A DNA stretch of 64,000 nt from Sedimenticola_A sp040506895. GTDB taxonomy: Bacteria > Pseudomonadota > Gammaproteobacteria > Chromatiales > Chromatiaceae. Position numbers and translations under genes: made by a program. The notes under the pieces were generated by a model that worked only from the letters and a program-made list of their open reading frames with translations, searched no databases and had not been told where the DNA came from. The stretch is taken from assembly GCA_040506895.1 (NCBI GenBank), contig JBEVVY010000001.1:248001-312000 (forward strand). Direction: 5' to 3'. Positions 1-9,512 of this stretch are shown here, piece after piece (within the stretch, counting starts at the first letter, position 1; the number at the start of each line of letters is the position of its first letter).

Positions 1-1
1 G

Positions 2-538
2 CTGTTGAGCGAGAAGGATTTCGCGGCTTACTACAACTCGCGCGTGGTGCCCTTGACCGATCTCAGTATTGCGATGCTCCACGAATACGATCGCCATTGC
101 GAGCGCTTGTGGCAGCGTCTGATACGCCGGAATCCTGTCGCATCGCGACAGCTCCAGGACCCTGTCAATCAGCAGCTTCTCTCGAAGCGCCGCTCAGCCA
201 TTCAGTATCACCGCCAAAAACACCCGGGATTCCTGTTCATGATCGACAGTCAGTTCAGGCCCCGTGTCATCAAGCCCAAGGATGTCATGCAACTGATTTC
301 CGATGTGTTTGCCCTGAGAAACAATGCCCATCGTCCCTACTTGCGCTCAATGCTTCGTTTCCATGAGGTGCCGGGTGAGGCCGTGGATGCCGTCATGGGG
401 CACTGGCTTGCCGGACAACGACCGGATGGGCGCTACTCCACCCTGTCAATCCAGCGTGATGTTCTCGATGTTGTGCGACCCGTGGTTGAACAGATCATGG
501 CAGAGGACGGCTGGCGTTTTGTGAAGAGTATTCTGTGA
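2..538 (+). CDS. Tyrosine-recombinase-like protein, C-terminal part (cut by window edge)
   Basis: The reading frame is open to the left edge, so only the C-terminal ~179 residues are visible; the first in-window TTG is probably not the start. The segment with HRPYLRS, then a GHW box about 20 residues later and a GRYSTLS segment, resembles boxes II-III of divergent tyrosine recombinases, but the nucleophile cannot be assigned with certainty. It is followed after 7 bp by a second, larger recombinase-like gene on the same strand, so the two are probably co-transcribed. Operons of two or three divergent tyrosine recombinases are known from Tn554-like and recombinase-in-trio (RIT) modules; whether this pair belongs to such a group is inference. 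Confidence 0.5.
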   Translation: MLSEKDFAAYYNSRVVPLTDLSIAMLHEYDRHCERLWQRLIRRNPVASRQLQDPVNQQLLSKRRSAIQYHRQKHPGFLFMIDSQFRPRVIKPKDVMQLISDVFALRNNAHRPYLRSMLRFHEVPGEAVDAVMGHWLAGQRPDGRYSTLSIQRDVLDVVRPVVEQIMAEDGWRFVKSIL

Positions 539-545
539 GGTTTAT

Positions 546-3026
546 ATGCCATTGAAAAATACAGCTTTTTGGATCAGACAGCTCAACGATGCCCTGGCGA
601 ATGACGATCAGCAGCAGCTTGATGAACTCATGGCGATTGAAGCAAAACAGGCGGACGGACATCGAAGAGAGAGACGGTCCAGTGTTCTGCGCCAAAAGGT
701 GAAGGAGCAGGCCCAGTTACGCCAGCGGGTTATTGAGATCATCGCACAGGAAGTACCTGCGTTGCATGAGGGTACCCCGGGAGGCGAACTTACCAAACAG
801 GTCATTGAGCGCATATTCGCCCATTTCAACGACGGAATGGATTTTGGAGCGGCAGGTTATTCCCTGGAGTTCCTTGAGCGCATTGTAAAGGTTGCGACGA
901 TGGAACATGGGTGGGGCGGGTCGGCCGTCCCCGTCATCCTGACGCTTTCCCAGGAGCGATCACCCGAAAATCCGATGACGTTTCGGTGGTCTTCCCAGGC
1001 TCGTTTGCTGGAAAAGGCTCTGCGCGAGTCGATTGTGGCCATCGATACACTGTCTCCTGAAGAGCGGTTCGCCCAGTTGATCTTGTCTGTGGTGCTGTTC
1101 TCGGGGCTAATCAATAAAGGGATGATGCTTACGTTTGCCAATCTGAGACTCTCGGACGTCTGGTACCACCGTGGTTTGTTCTGGGTCGATCTCCCCGTGG
1201 ATGAAAAACAGGCTGTAGCAGGCAGCATCCGGCGGGTGTGGCTCGACCCCGTAACGGGCCAGTTGATCAGGCGCCTGGTGTACGATCGCAGGAAGGACCC
1301 TGATTTCAGTATCCATCACGCCTCCTGGGGAGGAGGGAAGTACGGTAGCGAAAAAATGCTCTACCGTATGTTGCGCAATTTTCTGAAACGCTTTGGTGTG
1401 CCTGCCAAACAGATACCGGGGTCACTCGCTGGCCTGGTCGCCCTGGGCGCTGCGGGTCTGCGTCGCTGGCTCCCCCGTTACTTGTTTGACTATGCCACGG
1501 GGCGGGATGTCTCCTATTCACTGTCGCCAGTAGCCAACGCCCGGTTGATGACAGGACGACCGGGTAATCTGAACGAAGCAGACCAGGGAATTCCTGAACC
1601 CGAATGGCCGATGTTTGAAGATGACGCGTCTCTCACGTCTGGCCCGGCCGGTATCTCAACATCAGAATCAGCCTGTATCGAGGAGGTGAGAGCGCTTTTG
1701 CTGCGCGAGGAGTCAGATCAGGTGCTCTTACGGGTGGAGGCAGGGCAACCGGGTGTGACGCCTGTGGTGCAGATACTCACCCGCTGGTGTGTGGCCTTGC
1801 TGGGCAACGAGGCCAAAGGCATGGGGCAGCACAGTGGTCAGGCCGTCGCCAGTATATTCTCCCGGCTCGCCTGGCCCCTGGTGATCCATGCCGGCTCGCG
1901 CGACCCGGCGGCGATGGGTACAGGTGCGCACATTGCCCTGTACGAGAATGTCCTCGATTATCACCAAACCGAATCCGTGCAAATACAGACAGGCAAAAAC
2001 CTGCAGGGGTTTCATGATCAACTTGTCGACGATTATGGCCTGGAGGCGATCAGGTTCGAAACACTCGATGGCTTTGTGCCTGAACGCCATGCCGTGCGGG
2101 CCAATATCATCACCCCTGGCGAGTACCGAGAGATCATAGACAGGCTCTGGCCTTGGCGAAATTCAGGTAACTTTGAAGGTCGACGCAGATTCCTGCTGGT
2201 GGTACTGGGTTATCGCTGCGGGCTTCGCCGGCGCGAGGCACTGAAACTGAAAATTCGTGATATCGCTGGCAGGGTAGAGGTTCGCATCAGGGTTCGGAAG
2301 AACAAGTACGGAAGCCTTAAGAGCCGCAGCTCACGCCGCTGGCTGCCTGTCACGGACCTGCTCGTTGGTGATGAGCGAAGAGAACTGACGGCCTATTGCC
2401 AACAGCGCCTGAACGAGAGCCACACCGGTGAGGTCCTGCTGTTTGCCAATCGGGGCAGAGACAATGTCTTGCCGCGCTTCAACAGCGTCTTTGAACCCAT
2501 ATACCGGGTCGTCCGTGAGGTCACCGGTGATCCCTCGCTTGTCTACCATATTTGCCGTCATACCCTGTCGACGATGCTGAGCGTTATTCAGGAGGCAACG
2601 CGCGTGCCCGCCATCCTCGACCCACGTATCGAGGGCCTTGTCGCCTACGATATGTCAGCGGAACAGTTTGATACCTTGCTGTCGCATGAACACACAAAGC
2701 GGGCCATCCTGCACCAGACGGCCGCACTTGTCGGCCACTCAACCCCGGCAGTCACCACGCTGCACTACATTCACCTGCTCGACTGGCTGCTCTTCCAGAA
2801 CCTGCAGGCAAGGGATATCCGGTGCTCCTTCGAGGAGCTTGCAGCCCTGCTGGGGTATGGCACACGCAGTCTCTACAATGTGCTTCGTAGCGATCCGGGG
2901 GCTGCGAAGGCCCCGTACAGGCTCGAGGACTGGACCGATCAGCAGCGACAGGCGATGCGAGGCATTTCGTGGGCGAAAAGCCCGGCGTCTCTCGTGCACG
3001 AACCCCCCGTAGAAGGTGCGGGGTGA
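546..3026 (+). CDS. Large tyrosine recombinase / integrase-like protein (826 aa)
   Basis: This is a long protein whose C-terminal third carries a tyrosine-recombinase catalytic domain. Arginine I lies in GYRCGLRRREAL (about residue 554), box II is HICRH (about 667), then GHSTPAV (about 731) and a Tyr in HYIHL (about 741). The N-terminal ~500 residues have no motif I recognise. At 826 residues it is far longer than the usual 300-400. A GAGG at the upstream stop codon serves as a plausible ribosome site for ATG 546. It forms a tandem pair with the preceding gene, so the two products may act together in a multi-recombinase module. The catalytic assignment is clear; the substrate site is unknown. 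Confidence 0.7.
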   Translation: MPLKNTAFWIRQLNDALANDDQQQLDELMAIEAKQADGHRRERRSSVLRQKVKEQAQLRQRVIEIIAQEVPALHEGTPGGELTKQVIERIFAHFNDGMDFGAAGYSLEFLERIVKVATMEHGWGGSAVPVILTLSQERSPENPMTFRWSSQARLLEKALRESIVAIDTLSPEERFAQLILSVVLFSGLINKGMMLTFANLRLSDVWYHRGLFWVDLPVDEKQAVAGSIRRVWLDPVTGQLIRRLVYDRRKDPDFSIHHASWGGGKYGSEKMLYRMLRNFLKRFGVPAKQIPGSLAGLVALGAAGLRRWLPRYLFDYATGRDVSYSLSPVANARLMTGRPGNLNEADQGIPEPEWPMFEDDASLTSGPAGISTSESACIEEVRALLLREESDQVLLRVEAGQPGVTPVVQILTRWCVALLGNEAKGMGQHSGQAVASIFSRLAWPLVIHAGSRDPAAMGTGAHIALYENVLDYHQTESVQIQTGKNLQGFHDQLVDDYGLEAIRFETLDGFVPERHAVRANIITPGEYREIIDRLWPWRNSGNFEGRRRFLLVVLGYRCGLRRREALKLKIRDIAGRVEVRIRVRKNKYGSLKSRSSRRWLPVTDLLVGDERRELTAYCQQRLNESHTGEVLLFANRGRDNVLPRFNSVFEPIYRVVREVTGDPSLVYHICRHTLSTMLSVIQEATRVPAILDPRIEGLVAYDMSAEQFDTLLSHEHTKRAILHQTAALVGHSTPAVTTLHYIHLLDWLLFQNLQARDIRCSFEELAALLGYGTRSLYNVLRSDPGAAKAPYRLEDWTDQQRQAMRGISWAKSPASLVHEPPVEGAG

Positions 3027-3209
3027 AGGGCAGACGGATTCAGACAGTGATCATTGGTTGAGAGGTTGTCGATGGCGTTTTCTCGCGTCCCACAAGGTGT
3101 GGTTTAGGGATGTTAGTCTTCGAATCTTTTGGATGGCAGGGCAGTTTCTCGAGAAAAACAGGCAGGCTATTTATGGCTGACATTGTCACCGGGAACTATT
3201 TTAGAAGCG

Positions 3210-5483
3210 TCAATTCACCGTTTGATCCGGCTCTGAAATGGTAATCTCTGTATTGTAATCGCCAAAAATTTGTTCAAGGAGCAACTCGATATGCTGTCCC
3301 GTATCCGCTTTCCCCATAAGGTGTAGTTCAGACTTTTGTACCAGCATGGTCTTTTTCTCAACAAGCAGGTTTAATGTGCAGGAAAAATTCTCTCGCATGA
3401 TTCTACTGTTTGCATATCGAAATATACTTACCTTTGGATCGTTCTCAGTGTATATCGGTTGGTAGATAAACTGTATTTGGTCTTCATTAATGTAGGCTAT
3501 GAGATGGGTCATGGCGTTAATAAGTTCAAATATAAAGTGTCGCATTTCCCATTGCCCATACAGGTCATTGAACGATAGCCTGCATTCAATGATAAATGCT
3601 TCCTCAAGACTGGATTTGTAAATTTTCTTTTCGATAGCGTCATCAGAAAGCACGTCACTGAGAATTTCAACTGGGAAAATTGACTCAACCTCTTCCCGAT
3701 GTCTTTCTGTCTCTTGCGCAGACCAGGGGCCAAGTTGTGAGAACTCAAAATTCCCCATGGTGATCCATTCATCCAGAAAGCCCTCTGGCCAGTTCGCGAT
3801 ATAACAATCCTGCACTGCACGGAATAAATGAGGCTGACAGAACTCGAATTTCCATTTCATGACCTCATTATCCTTTATGCTGGGATCACTGAAGTAAAAA
3901 TCTTTGAGTGTCATAACCGATCGATAGCTTCTGCTATTCGCGATGGTCTCAATTACACCATTGACTACTTCAGGGTCTGAAACGGCTGACTCATCCTTGT
4001 CCAGTTTTTCAATCTTTTCTGAAAACGTGCTGTTTTCCAAAAGACTGTACTTCTCTTCACGCAATGCAATTTCAAGGTAGCCTCTCATCTCCAGATTGGA
4101 GGGTTCCACCTCAAGGAATTCTTGTATATGTGGCAGTGCCTGAAGCCACTTGTAGCTTTTTTCTTCAGCCTCGATAACTACATGCAGCAGGCTTAACTTC
4201 GATCTTCCCTTGTATTTTGTAAGTTCACTGATACAGGTATCAAGTACAGGCTGATGGATTTTTGCGTTACTGCATAGAGACCACTTTGCGGCAGCTTTGG
4301 TAACAATCAACCCGATTTCATCTTTGTCGAGGTAGAATGGAAAGGCGTCCAAGATGTGCTGAAAATCTGCTTGTTCCCTTGCTTCAACCTGAGATAATGC
4401 GCATAGACAATCCAGGTCTTCAAACGTGATGACTTTTGATTTATCCAGATCGCACTGTATACCGTTTGTCGTCCAGGGCTTATCTGTTATGGCTCTTATC
4501 ACCTTGATGGGTTCGTTTACTTTTTCCAGAATAACGGACCTTCGGTAGCGATTGGCTATGAACCCTAATATGAGAGGCTTCTTCAGCCATTCTTCAAGTT
4601 TCTTTCTTATGATATCCGGTCGATCCAGTACTTGAATGATTCGGCTAACGGCTTCTGTATTGCCCGTAACGATATACTCAACCCATAGCAAATCAAGGTC
4701 ATGACCTGTGTGAGGTACAACTGAGAGGGGATCGAGCTTTTTATTTCCGCCTTTGTCCAGGATGCTCTTGATAAGGAATTTCTCGGAAATATACTCATGA
4801 TCATCCACTATTGATTTGAGGAATGTTGTTATCCCGTCATCGTCCCCCAATTCAAGTACATATAAAATGAATACCCTTTCCTTGTGGCTGGATATCCTGA
4901 ACAGAGACTCATATTCTCTGTAAATCGACGGATGACCATAGGCTATTCGGGAGAAGAAAAAGGTAGAAGGATTGTCTCTGCCTTGTTTGTATATTTCTGC
5001 GAATTCGTTACTGAGATTGAAAAAGTATTTTAGGAGTGAAGCGGCTTTATCAGGTGTGCCATGCAGGTAGTAATAAGTAGTCAATCTTTCGTATTCAGAT
5101 TGATCAACATCAGATCCAAGTCCCTTTAACTGCTCAGCCTCAAGGGTTTTTTCCTGTTGATCAAGCACGAAATGCAGTTTATTGAGCACCTCAACTTTAC
5201 TTATGAAAGCCTGGCCGGGATGGTCTTCAACAAAGCTTAGTGCTCTTCGAAAGTAGTGCTCAGCCTCTTCATAATGACCACAATATTCCAATGCTTCAGC
5301 GAGATTCCATACGTAGACAACTGTCTGGGGAATCTCTCCGAATGTATCCTCCATGATATTGAGTGCCTTGCGAAATAAAGCGACACCCTTGCGATAATCA
5401 TCCCTTTGCATCGCCTTATTGGCTCGTTTGCCAATATGGATTGCACGTAATTCCTGAATACCTTCTTTTAGTGTCTCAAACAT
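3210..5483 (-). CDS. TPR-repeat hypothetical protein (757 aa)
   Basis: I chose ATG 5483 because an AGGAGGGG ribosome site lies just upstream; an in-frame GTG directly before it is less likely. Residues ~20-110 form two to three tetratricopeptide-like helical pairs (AMQRDDYRKGVALFRKAL, then EALEYCGHYEEAEHYFRRAL). The remaining ~640 residues look all-helical and soluble, without membrane segments or a catalytic motif I recognise. Base composition is lower in GC than the recombinases on either side, which suggests separate acquisition. It stands alone between recombinase genes. A scaffold or sensing role is typical of TPR proteins, but no specific function can be given. Confidence 0.6.
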   Translation of the reverse strand: MFETLKEGIQELRAIHIGKRANKAMQRDDYRKGVALFRKALNIMEDTFGEIPQTVVYVWNLAEALEYCGHYEEAEHYFRRALSFVEDHPGQAFISKVEVLNKLHFVLDQQEKTLEAEQLKGLGSDVDQSEYERLTTYYYLHGTPDKAASLLKYFFNLSNEFAEIYKQGRDNPSTFFFSRIAYGHPSIYREYESLFRISSHKERVFILYVLELGDDDGITTFLKSIVDDHEYISEKFLIKSILDKGGNKKLDPLSVVPHTGHDLDLLWVEYIVTGNTEAVSRIIQVLDRPDIIRKKLEEWLKKPLILGFIANRYRRSVILEKVNEPIKVIRAITDKPWTTNGIQCDLDKSKVITFEDLDCLCALSQVEAREQADFQHILDAFPFYLDKDEIGLIVTKAAAKWSLCSNAKIHQPVLDTCISELTKYKGRSKLSLLHVVIEAEEKSYKWLQALPHIQEFLEVEPSNLEMRGYLEIALREEKYSLLENSTFSEKIEKLDKDESAVSDPEVVNGVIETIANSRSYRSVMTLKDFYFSDPSIKDNEVMKWKFEFCQPHLFRAVQDCYIANWPEGFLDEWITMGNFEFSQLGPWSAQETERHREEVESIFPVEILSDVLSDDAIEKKIYKSSLEEAFIIECRLSFNDLYGQWEMRHFIFELINAMTHLIAYINEDQIQFIYQPIYTENDPKVSIFRYANSRIMRENFSCTLNLLVEKKTMLVQKSELHLMGKADTGQHIELLLEQIFGDYNTEITISEPDQTVN

Positions 5484-5668
5484 CACGTTCCCCTCCTGTA
5501 AATATAGATAAACCGCTCTGGTTTTACTTATAAATAGGGAGGATGGCCTTAAGAGGCCTGGGGATACGGATACTTGTTCTTATAAACAAGCAGTGAGTTT
5601 TTTATAAACGAGATGTATGGCTTCAATTAATCCAGATTATGAACAATTGCAGTATAAATCCATAGCTG

Positions 5669-6700
5669 TCATGGTCCCAATAGACAGGCCGCAGGGTTTT
5701 GATGAACTTCTCCTGATCGATAGTAGTGCAGTGCTGTCGCCACTGTTTTATGCCCACTTAGGGCCATTGAATCACCCAGTGCGACTTTCTGGCGTCCTGA
5801 TTCACTCAGAAAGCCGGAACGCAGGGAGTGAGCGCAGAAGCGTCCTGGATCGTATCCCGCCAGCCTCAGGCGCCGTGTGACAATACGATGAACCGAGCGG
5901 CCAGTCAGTGCCTTACCCAGGTTATCCCAGCGGTCAATGCTGCGGAACAGTTTTCCATTTTTAAGACCTGACCGGTCAAGCCACGCTTCGAGGGCATAGG
6001 CTGCCTCATTCAGAATAGCCACGGTCATGCCCTGGCCATTCTGGTCTGTTTTGCTGTAGCGCAGGCGCAGCTCGTAACCTTCAGCACCCTGGCTCAGGTC
6101 CCTGATTTCCATGGCAGCGAGTTCGGAACGCCGCCTGCCTCCACTGCTGAACCCTACCAACAGTAGTGCTCGATCGCGGCAGTCGGTGAGCGAGTCCGGT
6201 TTGCAGGTGTCAATGAGCGCACGAAGGATCTCAGCCGTAATCGCGAGCTTTCTTGGGCGCTTCCGGCCTCGGCTGCGGCTCATGCGGCGCAACAGGAGCT
6301 TGATCCGATTGTCCTTGGTGGGGTCCTCCAAATTCAAGCGCTGGTGCAATGTGGCTATGGAGGCCAGGCACCGCCGAAGCGTCGAAAGTGCCCAGGGACC
6401 TGACTTTCGCCGATAACCTTCCCTGATAAGTTGTGCCTCTATCTCGCTGGGCATCTGATCCGAGTGATCGACCACAAACTGCAGGACTGTCTCCACAGAC
6501 ACGGGGTAGGTGAGGGTACGGCGAAAGCGAAGCTCTGCCCAACGCTCGAAGTATTCCCGGTCACGCTGAAAGGCTTCACGAGTATTATCTGCAATCCCCT
6601 CATCAATCAGCTGAGTCACTCGCTGTTCCAAGGACCTTTGTGGCTTAGAGGCAGGGATCTCATCTTCGACGGTTTTACCGAAAAGATCGGTCTGGATCAT
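5669..6700 (-). CDS. Tyrosine recombinase / phage-type integrase (343 aa)
   Basis: A complete tyrosine recombinase. Residues ~30-145 form the SAM-like N-terminal DNA-binding domain. The catalytic domain has arginine I in GGRRRSEL (about 189), box II HSLR (H291, R294), SGHK (H317) and the nucleophile in LHYYR (Y326 or Y327). Family members of this length act as XerC/D-like or element integrases, cutting DNA through a 3'-phosphotyrosine. No excisionase or obvious element body is adjacent, so it may be a relic integrase or serve the material to its left. The region upstream of its start (after 6,700) contains inverted repeats that could be binding sites. Confidence 0.85.
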   Translation of the reverse strand: MIQTDLFGKTVEDEIPASKPQRSLEQRVTQLIDEGIADNTREAFQRDREYFERWAELRFRRTLTYPVSVETVLQFVVDHSDQMPSEIEAQLIREGYRRKSGPWALSTLRRCLASIATLHQRLNLEDPTKDNRIKLLLRRMSRSRGRKRPRKLAITAEILRALIDTCKPDSLTDCRDRALLLVGFSSGGRRRSELAAMEIRDLSQGAEGYELRLRYSKTDQNGQGMTVAILNEAAYALEAWLDRSGLKNGKLFRSIDRWDNLGKALTGRSVHRIVTRRLRLAGYDPGRFCAHSLRSGFLSESGRQKVALGDSMALSGHKTVATALHYYRSGEVHQNPAACLLGP

Positions 6701-7564
6701 GTCACTCTTCTCCCAGGTGAAGGGAAGGGAGTGACCTGAAGCCAGGTGTGCTCATGGATGCCCATGAGACAGTGGATAGAGACGGGTTTTGACGGTCTGG
6801 CATGTGTATATCTCCTGTAGTTTGACCGTCATCCATTTTCTACATCAGAGGGGTTTCCAAAATAGGTTGTATGAGTGAGATGGGCCTGCAGGCCAGATGG
6901 TTATAGGTGAGGTGAACAGTAAGGGGCATCAAGTTGAAGAATGGCGGGAAATGCAGCAGAATTAAGTTCGTTATTGAGAGGCTCATGTTTTGAGCCGGGG
7001 TATGTATAGACTGGTAAAGAGGGAAGGTGCCAGAAAGATAACCCTAAAATATTGTGGTTGTTAAAAAATCCTTCTAACTCTGTGATTTGTCATACAAAAT
7101 TTGGTCCGGAAATGGCAAAAATTGTAGAATTGGCTATTATTTGCAGATAGCCTTTGCACAGGCAAAGGCGTGAGGGAATGGAACAAAACAAAAGGGAAAT
7201 GTCAGCGGAAAACGCTGATAGTAATGGGAGTCATTATCGTTAGTTACCTCTCCAGAACGAAGATGATTTAGGCCCTCCATTTCACGGAAGTGGGTGGTCG
7301 TGTGACGGGTCTTCCGTGCTGGCGTCCCTAAACCTGTTTGAGGTCCGTAAACCACCAGTTGTCGGACTTGGCTAACCTACATAAGGTTATTTGGACTAGT
7401 TCATGATCTATCTACTGAATCAACCATAATAAGCGAAAAAATGTGCTTTAAGAAAATTTTATTTCCATTCAATCATGAGTAAAGCACTGATGAAGAACCG
7501 TTGCCTAAAGAGTTTTATCTGGTGGTTCTTCCGCGAAGCAAGGAGATATATCTAAAACTAGTGA
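6701..7564. other. Gene-poor stretch with small inverted repeats
   Basis: No convincing gene is visible in about 860 bp. Three palindromic elements stand out: CTCATGG/CCATGAG with a 4-nt loop at 6751-6768; GACGGTC...GACCGTC about 30 bp further on; and TCAGCG-GAAAA-CGCTGA at 7202-7218. The first two lie upstream of the recombinase and could bind it or a regulator. The rest is unremarkable AT-rich sequence leading into an IS remnant. Confidence 0.4.
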
Positions 7565-7860
7565 GGCGTCTATGTCGAATGGTGTCAGGCCAATGGTATT
7601 ATTATCGACTACATCGAACCGGGTAAGCCCAACAAAAATTCATTTATTGAGCGATTCAACCGGAGCCTGAGAAACGAGGTGCTGGATCTGTATCTCTTCC
7701 GCAGTCTGGCCCAGGTACGCCAGCTGACAGAGGAGTGGCGCATGCAATATAACGAGCAGCTTCCCCATGATTCTCTTGGTGGTCTACCGCCCACCGTTTA
7801 CGCCAACCAAGACCGGAAAAACTCTAGCATTGAACTGCAAACTGACGGGGAAGCTTACGC
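7565..7860 (+). pseudogene. IS3-family transposase remnant (OrfB C-terminus)
   Basis: From 7565 the frame reads a typical IS3-family OrfB C-terminal segment: a WCQANGI segment, PGKPNKNSFIERFNR with the third DDE glutamate, then NEVLDLYLFRSL, WRMQYNEQLPHDSLGGLPP and VYANQ. It begins directly after an in-frame stop and has no N-terminal two thirds. Past the family's usual end the frame runs on into unrelated sequence to 7921. It is a dead fragment, distinct from the complete IS3 copies found at 37.8 and 44.9 kb, and marks past IS activity in this accessory region. Confidence 0.75.
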
Positions 7861-7925
7861 CGGGATTTTATGTGCGGTGCTAGTTTCAAATACATCAGAG
7901 GCGAAAAATAATCGTATTTAGCGAC

Positions 7926-9509
7926 CTACCACTTCATGTCATGGGATTCTCCACCTGCAAGTCTTACCTCTTCAGTGGTCGTGGCATTTTTGTCCCAATC
8001 CGGTTGGTAATTTGAACGATCCGGGTGTTTGTATGAATTTTTCCCAAATGAGTATGTCATTTCGTTGTCACTGGTCATGAGGGTTATAGCTTTTTTGGTT
8101 CTGCTATTCCAGTGTCTGTTAGCGCCATGGTGAAATGCCACGATGGCCTTTAGCGGAGCGGTTGGAAAATGGGGGATACGATCATAGGCGCAGTCACCTG
8201 GCAGAATCATCGCACGCTCGGTTCCATCATCAACAGACAGGGTGATAGCCAGCCCAGTGTGGTTGCGATCCTCTTTGGTAACGTGTGGGCGATGGCGACC
8301 GCATTTACGAATTTCAATCGTATGATCATGGCCCACCGTGTAACGGACTAACGTATCGAGTATTGATTCAGGCCAGCACTTAGCATTCCACAGTTTACCG
8401 GCAAATAGCACTGCCTGGGGTGAGGCGTTTTGTCTTGGAACTAACCATTCACAGTCCTGTGCATCTGGATTTTTCTTATTTGCCGACCAAAAGTGATCTT
8501 TGTCCCAGTGAGTCAGGATGATCGCAACATATTGTCCATTGCGTTGCACGGGTAAACGTTTTGCTGTGGCATTTGGGACGCTGCTGGCGTTGTCTGGGTG
8601 ATCGTTGCAGCCTCCATAGTCGATATAACAAAACACGTCATCGTTCTGGTCCAACAGGCCGATACAGTCTCCTTGGCCGACATCGAAAACACGAACACCG
8701 TTTAGGCAGGTAACTTCATTGGGGTCAAACAATGTCAACTTTGAGGTATCTGCATCCTCAGTGATCATATCACCGATATCGCTTTCGCTGGACATTCCGG
8801 AACTCATCATGTTCAGCGAGGAAGTTGTGAAATCATCGGTGCCACCAAGTACAGACCCCATCGTTGTATGTTGGCTGTACGAGAGGGTGGATGAGGGGGG
8901 TGCTTTTCCATTGATTGATTTCAGATCCGGACCCATATCATTCGGTCCGGCCTGAAACGGCGTGATGCCTCCATCGTTACCGTCATTTCCAGATCCCATA
9001 TCGGGTAGAAAGTTGATATTGAAGACATTGCGAATGCTCTCCAACTCTCCTGAATTACAGGCACTGAGGTATTTCAGTCGAAAATGATGAGTATCCTCCG
9101 GTTCGAGATCGAAATCCGGAGCGATCAGAATAGGCAGGCCAATGCGTTTATGAATCTGTATTCGGTGCCAATCAGCCTCGCCAAAGTCATTGAGCATAGT
9201 CTCTTCAGTGCCATCATCTGAATGACCGTTAATCAACAACAGGACAGTTCGAAAAAATATTCTATCCAGGCTTGCCAACTGTTCACGGCGCTCTTTGGCA
9301 TGTGCCGGATTGTTGATATCGCAGGGTGTGTCACGCCAGGGAAGATTCAGGAAGTAGGATTTCTCGACACAATCAAGCCAGATTATATGGGTGGGAGATT
9401 TCAAGCCCTGCTGATCACGCTCATCGAACAGGATTTCTACATCCCCCAGAGGTGTGCCTATCTCCTCAATGGCCTCCACAAAGGCGAAGTAGTCGGTCAC
9501 GTCATCCAC
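7926..9509 (-). CDS. Metallo-beta-lactamase-fold hydrolase with N-terminal extension (527 aa)
   Basis: Residues ~270-527 form a metallo-beta-lactamase domain of the ComEC-like type: VFDVGQGDC (about 275-282), the metal motif HWDKDH (334-339, an HxDxDH variant), LPGDC and FHHG. Residues ~170-260 are a Ser/Gly/Met/Asp-rich linker that is probably disordered. The first ~165 residues are an unrecognised domain. Translation likely begins at GTG 9509, three bases after the stop of the DUF2235 gene, whose last codons hold an AGGAAG ribosome site; the two are therefore coupled. MBL domains of this type often cleave phosphodiesters. A nuclease or nucleotidase acting with the DUF2235 hydrolase is possible, but the role is unknown. 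Confidence 0.75.
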   Translation of the reverse strand: MDDVTDYFAFVEAIEEIGTPLGDVEILFDERDQQGLKSPTHIIWLDCVEKSYFLNLPWRDTPCDINNPAHAKERREQLASLDRIFFRTVLLLINGHSDDGTEETMLNDFGEADWHRIQIHKRIGLPILIAPDFDLEPEDTHHFRLKYLSACNSGELESIRNVFNINFLPDMGSGNDGNDGGITPFQAGPNDMGPDLKSINGKAPPSSTLSYSQHTTMGSVLGGTDDFTTSSLNMMSSGMSSESDIGDMITEDADTSKLTLFDPNEVTCLNGVRVFDVGQGDCIGLLDQNDDVFCYIDYGGCNDHPDNASSVPNATAKRLPVQRNGQYVAIILTHWDKDHFWSANKKNPDAQDCEWLVPRQNASPQAVLFAGKLWNAKCWPESILDTLVRYTVGHDHTIEIRKCGRHRPHVTKEDRNHTGLAITLSVDDGTERAMILPGDCAYDRIPHFPTAPLKAIVAFHHGANRHWNSRTKKAITLMTSDNEMTYSFGKNSYKHPDRSNYQPDWDKNATTTEEVRLAGGESHDMKW

Positions 9510-9512
9510 AAT

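Noticed and set aside
5617..5880. 87-codon plus-strand frame overlapping the recombinase end
   Set aside because: Mostly antisense to the recombinase C-terminus and without recognisable features.
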